A stretch of DNA of 64,000 nt from an uncultured Ruminococcus sp. GTDB taxonomy: Bacteria > Bacillota > Clostridia > Oscillospirales > Ruminococcaceae. Position numbers and translations under genes: made by a program. A model generated the notes under the pieces. It was given only the letters and a program-made list of their open reading frames with translations. It searched no databases and was not told the origin of the DNA. The stretch lies in assembly GCA_910584195.1 (NCBI GenBank), contig CAJTYV010000014.1, forward strand, positions 1 through 64,000. The letters run 5' to 3'. Shown here piece by piece: positions 8,365-16,195 of this stretch. Each line of letters starts with the position of its first letter. Positions within the stretch are counted from its first letter, which is position 1.

Positions 8365-9243
8365 TCACACTCCTTGATACTGGTCTCTGTGTTTGATATT
8401 CACTGTTACGTCTCTGTCATGCTCCATATCATCAACTTTGTAGGTAAAACTGTTATTACCTGTTTGTAGCTGAAAAAATACAGAGCCCTTTGCAATTGAC
8501 GTAAACAAATTTATTTTATCGTCTCCTCGCAGCAGCACAGTAGATTTCTGACCTTTAGTGGTATTTATTACGACTTTATCGAAAGTCTGAAATTCATATT
8601 CCAACGTAAATTTCTCATTGGTGTCAACTTTCAGAATTTCGATTTTACTTATCGGCTGATAGATTTCAACTTCGATAATGATACCTGTTGCAGTCTTTCC
8701 GCTGGCAGTGACGATACGATTAGCTTCAAACCTCGAAAATTCAATGCCGTACATATGACCGACTATAGGTGACAGCACGCGTTCTATCGCAAATGGAAAC
8801 TCAAACAGCTTGACAGTTTTGCTAATATCGTCAATGATTTCCTGCGCCGATTTAAAATAAGGGTCAGGACAAATAATTGAGATTTGCATAACCTCATTGT
8901 CTGTAAAAATAGCGCATTCCACTGATTCTATATACCCTTCCGCAAAAACATCGAGTGAACCGTTTTTGTAGTAAAATCTGCACCACTGCTTTGTGACGAA
9001 AAACGAATAAAGCCTTAAACGATTCTTCTCAATATCTCCGCGGATTTTTATGTATACCACAATATTTCTTGTAGCGAGTTTGGAAGAATTAAACCTTGCG
9101 CCGTCCATTCCGGCAATTACAGCAGTATTGATTTGAGCGTTCGGGGGATTCAAACCCTCGATGCTCAGAATTTGAAAATCATTCTCATTTTGCGTTAAAG
9201 TTAAAATGTCATTTATGTAATTTTCAATTCTGCACGAAAACAT
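8365..9243 (-). CDS. Phage distal tail protein (Dit-like)
   Basis: A 292-residue protein in the position and of the length expected for the distal tail protein that joins the tail tube to the baseplate. It has a beta-rich N-terminal half (MDGARFNSSKLATRNIVV, then the KNRLRLYSFFVTKQWCRFYY segment) and a galectin-like C-terminal half with KGSVFFQLQTGNNSFTY. It starts directly after the tape measure stop. No frameshift is visible, so the protein could still be made. Confidence 0.82.
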   Translation of the reverse strand: MFSCRIENYINDILTLTQNENDFQILSIEGLNPPNAQINTAVIAGMDGARFNSSKLATRNIVVYIKIRGDIEKNRLRLYSFFVTKQWCRFYYKNGSLDVFAEGYIESVECAIFTDNEVMQISIICPDPYFKSAQEIIDDISKTVKLFEFPFAIERVLSPIVGHMYGIEFSRFEANRIVTASGKTATGIIIEVEIYQPISKIEILKVDTNEKFTLEYEFQTFDKVVINTTKGQKSTVLLRGDDKINLFTSIAKGSVFFQLQTGNNSFTYKVDDMEHDRDVTVNIKHRDQYQGV

Positions 9244-12200
9244 TTAAATCCTCCCTTTTGATAATGCTAACAAATTTTTAGTTTGCCTGTAAAGCTCGAT
9301 TCTTGACGGCATTTTTGGTGCGTTTATTACTTGTGTGAAGTTATTCACATTTGAATTCGTAACAGGAGAGTTATTCACTGCTGTTCCTGCAATTCCTGCG
9401 TTCATTCCTGATAACTGCCCTTTGAGTTCATCAGCAACTTTCTTTATCCAGTATTTGTTCTTTTCAAGAGGTACGACCGCTTCTGCTCCGCTGCCCTCAA
9501 GTAAGCCGACCTGCCCTTTTTTAAGCACACCGCCGGTCGCTAATCTTGGCAATTCAAGTCCGTCAAGATACCCAATATCAACGCCGGGGATTTCATTTAT
9601 CAGACCTATTGCACCGTTTATCAAATCAATACCACCGTTTATTATGCTTTCTATTGCACCGATAACGGCATTAATTCCCGATTTTACCGATTCGCCGATA
9701 GCTTCTGAAATATTTGTACCGATTTTGGAAAACTTGTCTGAGATATTTTCCCAAAGACCGCCGAAAAATTCTCCCCAGCCAGCAAATACCCCTTTCACCG
9801 CTTCCCATGCTTCATCGAACGTATCTTCAAACCATTTTTTTACACTTCCAAAAACCTCTTTTATGGAATCCCAAATGCCCTGAAAATATTCTGTCCATGT
9901 ATTGACAATGCCTTTGATGCTCTCCCACGCATCTTCAAAATCACCTGAAAGAATATCCTTAACGACTGAGAAAATTTCGGCAATTGTATCCCAAATTTTA
10001 GAGAAAAATTCGCCAACAGGAGCAAATACTTCTTTGATGCCGCTCCATGCTTTAGTGAATAGTCTTTTGAGCATTGCTGGTAATTTTTTTAAGGCTTCCA
10101 AAATTGCATCTATAACTTTCGGCATTGATTTCACAAGTTCTTCTATAATAACTGGGATTGCATCAACCAATGCCATGAAAAGCTCTATCGCACCATTCAG
10201 CAAAGTCGGAATATTATCAACTAACGCCCCAACGACAGCCTCAACTATCTCAGGAATTTCAGGTACTAACAGTTCTATGATTTGAGGAACTGCATCAACA
10301 ATTCCCATAAGTAGCTGAATCGCACCTTGTACTATTGCATCAATACCACTGACTAAGCCGTTTACAATAGCAGTTATGATTTTTGGCAACTCAGTTGTCA
10401 GAATCGGTATTATTTGCGGAATTGCGTCAACGATTGCCGTAAGAAGCTGTATTGCTCCGTCAATCAATATAGGAAGTCCGTCAACCAGCACATCTACAAT
10501 AGTCCTAATGAGCGGCGGCAGAGCTTTCATTAACGCCTTTATGATGTCGGGCAGCACATCAATAATTGCCATAAAAAGCTGTATAGCTCCTTGAACAACA
10601 GCATCTATTCCTTTAATCAACCCGTCTGCTATAGTTTTTATGATATTTGTCAGCTCTTTTTCTATAAATGGGAATAATACTGGTATTGCTTCAATCAGTC
10701 CCATTAACAGTTTTACAGCAGCGTCTATAACTTGTGGAACAGAGCCTATAAGGCTGTCAACAATACTTGTTACAATTTGTGGTAACTCTTTCAGCAGCGC
10801 TTTTATAATATCAGGCAACGCCTGAGCTATAGCCATAAAGAGCTGTACTGATGCTTTCAATAATGCATCTTTCGCATCCAAAAGAGCAGGAATTATGTTA
10901 GGAATTATCTCAGATATTTGCGTAACGATTTCCGGCAGCATATCGCTGATTCCTGTCATAATGCTGGTTATAAGCTGCATTCCCACGATAACCAATTGAG
11001 GGAGCAATTTCAAAGCAGCCTGCGTTATTTGCGGAATGACATCTACAATCGCATCAACTATCCCCGGCAAAGCCGAAATAACGCCGCTCATAATGCTTTC
11101 AATTCCGCTTACAAGCATAGGCAGTAATTGTTGTAACAATGGCTGTATTTGTGGCAAAAGCCCCTCCGCAAGCTTTATTACACCGTTAAGAGCCGTTGAA
11201 ATTCTTGGTAGTAAATTCGCCGCCACTGTCCCGATACTGTCAATAAAATTGGTAAGTAATTGATCGAAGTCTTGATTATCATCGGCAATACCGGTGATTA
11301 AGTTTGTCCAAACTGCTTTCATGGAAGATACACTTCCTTGAATAGTCGTACTCGCTTCTTTTGCTGTTGTTCCAGTGATGGCAAGCTCGTCTTGAATTAC
11401 GTGTATAGCATCATATACATCATTCAGATTGCTAATGTCATATTCGACACCACTAAGCGTAGTGGCATCTGCAAGCAATCTTTCCATTTCCTCTTTTGTT
11501 CCGCCGTAGCCGAGTTTGAGGTTATCTAACATTGTGTAATTTTGCTTTGCAAAGCCCTGATAAGTATTTTTAATGGATTCTATGTCAGTACCCATTTTAT
11601 TGGCATTATCAGACATATCAATAATAGCCTGATTTGCGGCATCAGCGGCTTTGACGGTATCGCCGTCCAGACTTTGCAGCAAGCTTGCAGAAAATCCCGT
11701 GACTGTCTCCATATATTCGTTGGCAGACATTCCGGCAGTTTTATACGCGTTATTTGCATTTTTTAGTACAGTTTCCTGCGACTGCATCAATTCATCGTAT
11801 TTATCTTTTACTTCATCAACACTTTTACCGACACTTTCAGCATATTCTTCAACGGATTCTGCCTCCGTTCCAAAAAGGGTTTTCACACCGCCGATTAATT
11901 GCTCAGTTTCAGAATAGCTTTGAATAGAAGATTTTATAAGTCCGACTAAAGCTGTTCCTGCCACCGCTGCTCCTGCTGCTAATGCTTTTGTCAAACCTTT
12001 TGCTATTCCTTTAGCGAGTTTTCCGACCTTAGATTCTGCTTTGTCTGCGCTTTCTCCAACTTCGTCTAAAGATTTTTCAATATCATCGCTGACCTTATCA
12101 ACATCCTTAGATTCTGTCTCAACATCATCAAGCGCATTAGCATAATCTTTCAGTTCTTTTTCGGTTTTATTGACAGCCGCTTGCTGATTCAAAATTGTTA

Positions 12201-12888
12201 CTTTCAAATCATCGGAAGTTTTTTTATTGGCAGCCTGTTCTTTTTCAACCTCTGATAACGCCTTTTCGTACTTCTTGTATTCCTCAGAAGTTTTGGCGAT
12301 TCCCTGACTTGCAAGCTCTGCCAGTTTGGCTTTTAACTCGTCAGCACGCTTGCCGTTTTCTTGGTATGCGGCGTCAAGAGCTTTCTGCTGTTGCTTATAG
12401 GATTCAAGCTTTTTGTTCTGCTCGGTCAGAACAGTGTTTAACTGCCCTAACTTTGCTTTGATGCCCTCGCTTGATTTGCTCCAATCGTCCATGCCAGCGG
12501 AAGCGGCCTTGAACTGAGCGTTGGCAAGCTTGATATTTTGGTTAGCTTCGGTAATATTTTTTTTAAGGTCTGATATATCGACCTTAAATTTAGTGGTAAT
12601 TTCGTCTTTGTTCGGCATTCTCCGATCTCCTAACTGACAGGAACATAACAGCGTGTTTTGCCGTTGACCTTTGAAAAATGAGTTGTTATACTCTTTTGCT
12701 CTATCGTAAGAATTATGCATTAATCGCCAAACTCCATGCCTCACAGGCTGGGCTTCGATTGTAGGTAGTTTTGCAATCTCATCATAGATAGTATCAGCTA
12801 CACCAGAATGTCTACCGAGAGTTGTGCCGTGAGTTGTCCCGTAAGATTCTGCTATCTTTAAAGCCTTATCAGCATCAATCAGTCTCAT
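9244..12888 (-). CDS. Phage tape measure protein, with an in-frame foreign 5' extension
   Basis: The tape measure protein sets tail length and is threaded through the tail tube. The native start is probably the ATG at 12618 (MPNKDEITTKFKVDIS), which has GGAG twelve bases and GGAGA close upstream, giving 1124 residues. Order: coiled coil to about residue 180, a small hydrophobic segment (GLTKALAAGAAVAGTALVGL), then a long stretch of hydrophobic repeats of the type ALPDIIKALLKELPQIV, and a C-terminal Trp-rich region with spaced repeats (WDTIAEIF, WESIKGIV, WDSIKEVF). The open frame continues 90 codons upstream to 12888 through unrelated sequence, described as a deletion scar. Confidence 0.88.
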   Translation of the reverse strand: MRLIDADKALKIAESYGTTHGTTLGRHSGVADTIYDEIAKLPTIEAQPVRHGVWRLMHNSYDRAKEYNNSFFKGQRQNTLLCSCQLGDRRMPNKDEITTKFKVDISDLKKNITEANQNIKLANAQFKAASAGMDDWSKSSEGIKAKLGQLNTVLTEQNKKLESYKQQQKALDAAYQENGKRADELKAKLAELASQGIAKTSEEYKKYEKALSEVEKEQAANKKTSDDLKVTILNQQAAVNKTEKELKDYANALDDVETESKDVDKVSDDIEKSLDEVGESADKAESKVGKLAKGIAKGLTKALAAGAAVAGTALVGLIKSSIQSYSETEQLIGGVKTLFGTEAESVEEYAESVGKSVDEVKDKYDELMQSQETVLKNANNAYKTAGMSANEYMETVTGFSASLLQSLDGDTVKAADAANQAIIDMSDNANKMGTDIESIKNTYQGFAKQNYTMLDNLKLGYGGTKEEMERLLADATTLSGVEYDISNLNDVYDAIHVIQDELAITGTTAKEASTTIQGSVSSMKAVWTNLITGIADDNQDFDQLLTNFIDSIGTVAANLLPRISTALNGVIKLAEGLLPQIQPLLQQLLPMLVSGIESIMSGVISALPGIVDAIVDVIPQITQAALKLLPQLVIVGMQLITSIMTGISDMLPEIVTQISEIIPNIIPALLDAKDALLKASVQLFMAIAQALPDIIKALLKELPQIVTSIVDSLIGSVPQVIDAAVKLLMGLIEAIPVLFPFIEKELTNIIKTIADGLIKGIDAVVQGAIQLFMAIIDVLPDIIKALMKALPPLIRTIVDVLVDGLPILIDGAIQLLTAIVDAIPQIIPILTTELPKIITAIVNGLVSGIDAIVQGAIQLLMGIVDAVPQIIELLVPEIPEIVEAVVGALVDNIPTLLNGAIELFMALVDAIPVIIEELVKSMPKVIDAILEALKKLPAMLKRLFTKAWSGIKEVFAPVGEFFSKIWDTIAEIFSVVKDILSGDFEDAWESIKGIVNTWTEYFQGIWDSIKEVFGSVKKWFEDTFDEAWEAVKGVFAGWGEFFGGLWENISDKFSKIGTNISEAIGESVKSGINAVIGAIESIINGGIDLINGAIGLINEIPGVDIGYLDGLELPRLATGGVLKKGQVGLLEGSGAEAVVPLEKNKYWIKKVADELKGQLSGMNAGIAGTAVNNSPVTNSNVNNFTQVINAPKMPSRIELYRQTKNLLALSKGRI
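12620..12888 (-). pseudogene. Deletion scar: LIDADK-type phage gene joined to the 3' end of a lost tail gene
   Basis: From 12888 the frame reads MRLIDADKALKIAE, and further on PTIEAQPVRHGVW. This is the pattern of a small phage protein normally encoded in replication or regulatory modules, not in tail modules. After VRHGVW it loses that character. In the frame shifted by one base, the sequence up to the TAG at 12630-12632 reads SITTHFSKVNGKTRCYVPVS, the typical C-terminal style of the gene before the tape measure. A deletion has therefore fused two distant phage genes, removing the head, portal and tube genes between them. Confidence 0.7.
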
Positions 12889-12997
12889 TTTCGTCCTCCT
12901 GTTTTTTTATCATTATAGTAATTTCAATTTTCTTAATGTAGACGAAAATATGTCTTTACTTTCGTGTGTTATTTTCACAGTAAACAAAGCAAAAAAC

Positions 12998-13024
12998 TTG
13001 ACAATGACATATATCTGGTATAAC
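12998..13024 (+). promoter_or_regulatory. Putative promoter of the small cargo genes
   Basis: TTGACA at 12998-13003 and TATAAC at 13019-13024 with 15-bp spacing, upstream of the ATG at 13054. Confidence 0.5.
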
Positions 13025-13053
13025 ATTCTTAAAAACGAAAGGATGTTATACGT

Positions 13054-13245
13054 ATGTCTGATAATAAGAATAACAATTCAAATAATAGCTCAAAAAATAA
13101 TGAGAACAGTAATACTTTAGTTGAGATTAGTGAAAGGTATTATCCTCAATCTCAAGTACCTGTCATTCAAGGAAATAGTGACACAAAGCCCAAACCTTCT
13201 AACGATCCATTCAAAAAGAGGTGGTTGATTGAAAGAATTATATGA
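13054..13245 (+). CDS. Small Asn/Ser-rich hypothetical protein
   Basis: A 63-residue protein with a low-complexity Asn/Ser N-terminus (KNNNSNNSSKNNENSN) and a Pro/Lys-rich tail. No known domain is seen. AAAGGATG precedes the start. It overlaps the next, frameshifted membrane gene by 17 bp, so the two form a small cargo unit at the prophage edge, divergent from the tail operon. AT-rich codon use differs from the surrounding host genes. Confidence 0.5.
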   Translation: MSDNKNNNSNNSSKNNENSNTLVEISERYYPQSQVPVIQGNSDTKPKPSNDPFKKRWLIERII

Positions 13246-13824
13246 TCTGCTTCCAAATATAATTTTGTATTTAGTCATAAGATTTATATTTTTAAAAACT
13301 TATCGTTTTGTTTTGATTGCACAGGCAACCACAAATTATACCTACATTTTATTTGAAAGTTTAATTGTTGGTTTTGTTTTAAAAAGTTTATATAATCTGA
13401 TTCCATCTATTAATATTTATGTAGACATTGTAGGTATGATAATATCAAGTTTGATTTTTGGATATTTTTCTGCTATTATTGTTTCTGCAAAATGGTTTAA
13501 TAATTTTTTTGCTGTTTTTAAGAATAAGGCAAACTAATAATCAGTATATACGGCAGGATATTGTTGATAATCAGCCAATTTATGTTACAATTAGCGACTA
13601 TCAAAATAAGGTGCAATACTATGGGAAAGTCGTAATGATAGAAACATACAAAAAACATCCACAGATTCAAATTTCTGAATACATGTACTCTAAATGGAAA
13701 ATTGATTGATAATTTTTCTGCTAATCCTGAATATACTGTTTTAATTGATACTTCAAAATATTCAGATATTAAAACTCATATCATTCTGATAGCAACAAGG
13801 TTGCATCATGAAATTCTAATGTGA
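13229..13824 (+). pseudogene. Frameshifted membrane protein gene
   Basis: The first frame gives 102 residues with three hydrophobic segments (MKELYDLLPNIILYLVIRF to the stop at 13537). The next frame continues at once with NQPIYVTISDYQNKVQYYGK and VVMIETYKKHPQIQI to 13709, and a third frame carries LIDNFSANPEYTVLIDTSKY to 13824. The pieces read as one original protein of about 195 residues: a membrane N-terminus and a small beta-rich cytoplasmic tail, broken by two frameshifts near 13525 and 13705. The order of hydrophobic N-terminus, then YYGK-type tail, recalls DUF6338-like proteins, but I hold this only weakly. Confidence 0.55.
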
Positions 13825-13895
13825 AATCTCATATTACATTTTATGACCTTATTTCAACAAAACGACAAAAATTTAAATCTAATCGTAAAACAAAC

Positions 13896-13949
13896 AATAA
13901 AAATAGAAGTTTGCTCATCTTAATTAAAAGGCAAACTTCTATTTTTATT
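13896..13949. terminator. Bidirectional terminator
   Basis: A 19-bp perfect stem, AATAAAAATAGAAGTTTGC (13896-13914) with its complement at 13931-13949. It separates the prophage cargo from the convergent dockerin gene. Confidence 0.85.
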
Positions 13950-13989
13950 TATTTTGAATTATATACAAATGCTTAAATCAACCAACTGA

Positions 13990-14637
13990 TTAGCGGTCAA
14001 AATATCTAATTTCTCCGTTTAAATATTTGTTTAATCGAATAAGATCTGCGTCTGAAACACAGAAATCACAATCGGTATCAGCAGCTCTTATAGCATCTCC
14101 ACTCAAAGAAACTGAACCGGACAAGTACTTTGAAAGAAGCGTTGAATCTTCTGAGTTCACCTTACCGTCTTGATTAACGTCACCGACCATTACATTGCTA
14201 ATTCTCAAACGGCTTGTCGGCAAATTACGACCAGCAATATTCGTTAAACGCGCAATGTTTACATCAACTATGTCAAAGAGATTTTTGGTACTGCTTGGAG
14301 CTGTCATTGCAAGCACACATATAGTTCCGGGCGATACCATATCGCTTTCGGCGTAAGACCAAATATCAACTCCGACATAAGCCCCATCGTCCATTACAAC
14401 TGATAGCCTAAAATCAGTATCGACATTACCTTTGGAATATGTGCATATGTCAGTTACGCTCGGTGTATACCTCAAATTTAATCCTATGTCAGCTACACCG
14501 GAATTTGAAGGAACGTCCACATATACACGAAATGTTTCTTTGTTTGCCAACGCATTTGCTGAAAATGTACTGCAAAGTGAAACTGCTGAAATCACAGATG
14601 CCGTAAATGCAGCAAGAATTTTTTTGAGTTTTTTCAT
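13990..14637 (-). CDS. Secreted dockerin-containing protein
   Basis: A protein of about 215 residues. The start at 14637 (MKKLKKILAAFTASVISAVS) has GGAGGAG upstream and opens a signal peptide ending near AFSANA; an upstream reading to 14709 has no site. The middle region is a beta-rich domain of unknown role (ETFRVYVDVPSNSGVADIGL onward). The C-terminus is a type-I dockerin with two calcium loops, DVNQDGKVNSED and DTDCDFCVSDAD, each followed by an LxKYL-type helix. It should attach to a cohesin-bearing scaffoldin outside the cell. A similar but not identical protein lies directly upstream. Confidence 0.85.
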   Translation of the reverse strand: MKKLKKILAAFTASVISAVSLCSTFSANALANKETFRVYVDVPSNSGVADIGLNLRYTPSVTDICTYSKGNVDTDFRLSVVMDDGAYVGVDIWSYAESDMVSPGTICVLAMTAPSSTKNLFDIVDVNIARLTNIAGRNLPTSRLRISNVMVGDVNQDGKVNSEDSTLLSKYLSGSVSLSGDAIRAADTDCDFCVSDADLIRLNKYLNGEIRYFDR

Positions 14638-14805
14638 TTTAATCTCCTCCTTGTAAATATAAAGATTATCTAAACATAAATACATGTATTTACAATATTT
14701 AGACAACATATATATTACTTTACAAATTGATTATATCGCTTTGCGATTATATTATTAATAAACGATGTGAAAAACTTAGTCTCAGCATGAAATGTATTTT
14801 CAATA

Positions 14806-15456
14806 TTAATCGCATACAGAATCTTTTATACCTTGAACGTATTTGAGTATATTTAAAGAGTCAGTAGAATCAAATTGGTTATTACCATCGACATCAGCGG
14901 CTCTTAATTGTGATTTATTTAAAGAAGCCGTACCCATACAAGCTTTGTTTAGAAGTTCAACATCTTTAACATCAACTATACCATCTAAATTAACGTCTCC
15001 CATTAAAACACGATTAACTTTAACAGTGCTTGTAACAAGTGTATTTCCCCTGTCGTTTTTGACCAAAGTTACGATAAACGAAGGAATGGTTGATGTTGTT
15101 TTTAAAGTGACGTAACCAAGATTTCCTTCTTTATTAGTAGGAGACGCATTGCTATATTCGATATACGTTCTTTTCAAGCTATCGGTTACTCCGATATTGC
15201 TTACATTAAACGTACCTCCCAAATCCGCACTGTTCACAAATTTCTCTTTGCCTTTTCTGACAAATTCTACGTTGTTAGGATTATAAGATGTATTTGCGTT
15301 ACATGTTTTTACGTAAGTATTTGCCGGTACGTCAAAGTAGTAACTGTAAGTTTTGTATTTGCCGCTTGCAGCCGAAACTGATGGAATTACGCTTAATGAA
15401 GATGCAGAAACAGCGGTTGCCATTAAAGAAACTAAAAACCTTTTAACAATTTTCAT
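14806..15456 (-). CDS. Secreted dockerin-containing protein
   Basis: A 216-residue protein with a signal peptide (MKIVKRFLVSLMATAVSASS), a beta-rich domain beginning YKTYSYYFDVPANTYVKT, and a C-terminal type-I dockerin with loops DVNLDGIVDVKD and DVDGNNQFDSTD. The domain plan matches the downstream dockerin protein (the YVDVPSNS and YFDVPANT segments correspond), so the pair probably arose by duplication followed by strong divergence. AAGGGGAAA precedes the start, and a consensus promoter lies at 15502-15530. It has no catalytic motif I recognise and may be a structural or binding component of a cellulosome. Confidence 0.85.
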   Translation of the reverse strand: MKIVKRFLVSLMATAVSASSLSVIPSVSAASGKYKTYSYYFDVPANTYVKTCNANTSYNPNNVEFVRKGKEKFVNSADLGGTFNVSNIGVTDSLKRTYIEYSNASPTNKEGNLGYVTLKTTSTIPSFIVTLVKNDRGNTLVTSTVKVNRVLMGDVNLDGIVDVKDVELLNKACMGTASLNKSQLRAADVDGNNQFDSTDSLNILKYVQGIKDSVCD

Positions 15457-15501
15457 TATGATTTCCCCTTTTAATAAAATTTAGTTTTACACTATAATTA
15501 T

Positions 15502-15530
15502 ATTATATATGATATGTTACAAAATGTCAA
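15502..15530 (-). promoter_or_regulatory. Promoter of the small dockerin gene
   Basis: Minus-strand TTGACA (15525-15530), 17-bp spacer, TATAAT (15502-15507). Confidence 0.8.
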
Positions 15531-15579
15531 TAGCTTTTATAATATTTTATACTAATATTATGTATAGCATATAACCGAG

Positions 15580-16018
15580 GAGGTACAAAATAATACAATA
15601 CCCAACAAATATAAGCCCTCAGAATATTGCAATAGATACTGCTAACAGCAGTCAAATATATACTCCCCCTTGCGATTCTGCCGGAGACTCCATGATAATT
15701 AAAATCAGTGGGAAATCTCGTGTTATCAAGAATTATACTCCGCGGGTAATTATAGACGATCGGATTTGTACGGATATGACTTGACAGCTTCAACCCACGG
15801 AAACTATAAATACGAACTGCTTTTATTTGACAATACTGAAAATTATAAAGGAGCAGTAATTGTTCCAGACATAAGCGATTGGGTGCTGTGCCATACACTT
15901 GGAGATCTGAATTGTGCTGTAGTAATTTCTCCGCCTAATATGCGTGAGGGCGAAAATGACGTTCTATGCAATGGATAATACAGTGGTGCAGATCTTGAAA
16001 ATTATGAGGTAACAGATT
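15580..16018 (+). pseudogene. Decayed gene of unknown identity
   Basis: A GAGGAGGT ribosome-binding-like site at 15578-15585 is followed by a protein-like reading (YPTNISPQNIAIDTANSSQI, then YTPPCDSAGDS). Near 15690 it shifts frame to QWEISCYQELYSAGNYRRSD and then YGYDLTASTHGNYKYELLLF, running to 15977 with stops inside. There is no usable start or intact frame. I do not recognise the ancestor. Aside from the promoter at 15502-15530, this is the main content of the 740-bp gap between the dockerin gene and the GH9 gene. Confidence 0.45.
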
Positions 16019-16093
16019 AGTTTTATTTAAGAATATCCGACAATTGGTTTGAAAACACAAAATTATTTCGCAAATTATTTTCTTTTTTAGCAA

Positions 16094-16165
16094 TACTAAA
16101 CGCTATTATAAACCGCACATTAAACCGTCTTTCCAGACCCGTGAGATTTATAATAGCGTTTAGTA
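16094..16165. repeat. 19-bp inverted repeat, probable terminator of the GH9-GH16 gene
   Basis: TACTAAACGCTATTATAAA at 16094-16112 is perfectly complementary to 16147-16165, around a 34-nt loop. It lies 31 bp after the GH9-GH16 stop. The loop is long and the T-run weak, so a small inserted palindrome is an alternative. Confidence 0.55.
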
Positions 16166-16195
16166 ATATAGAGAGATGCACTAATGCACAGAAAA

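Noticed and set aside
9335..12461. Many plus-strand open frames opposite the tape measure gene
   Set aside because: They mirror the repetitive minus-strand codons, lack ribosome binding sites and have low-complexity sequences.
4518..13949. tRNA-Thr as the attachment site of the phage island
   Set aside because: The phage genes begin 1.2 kb away, no integrase is present, and I find no second copy of the tRNA 3' end on the far side.
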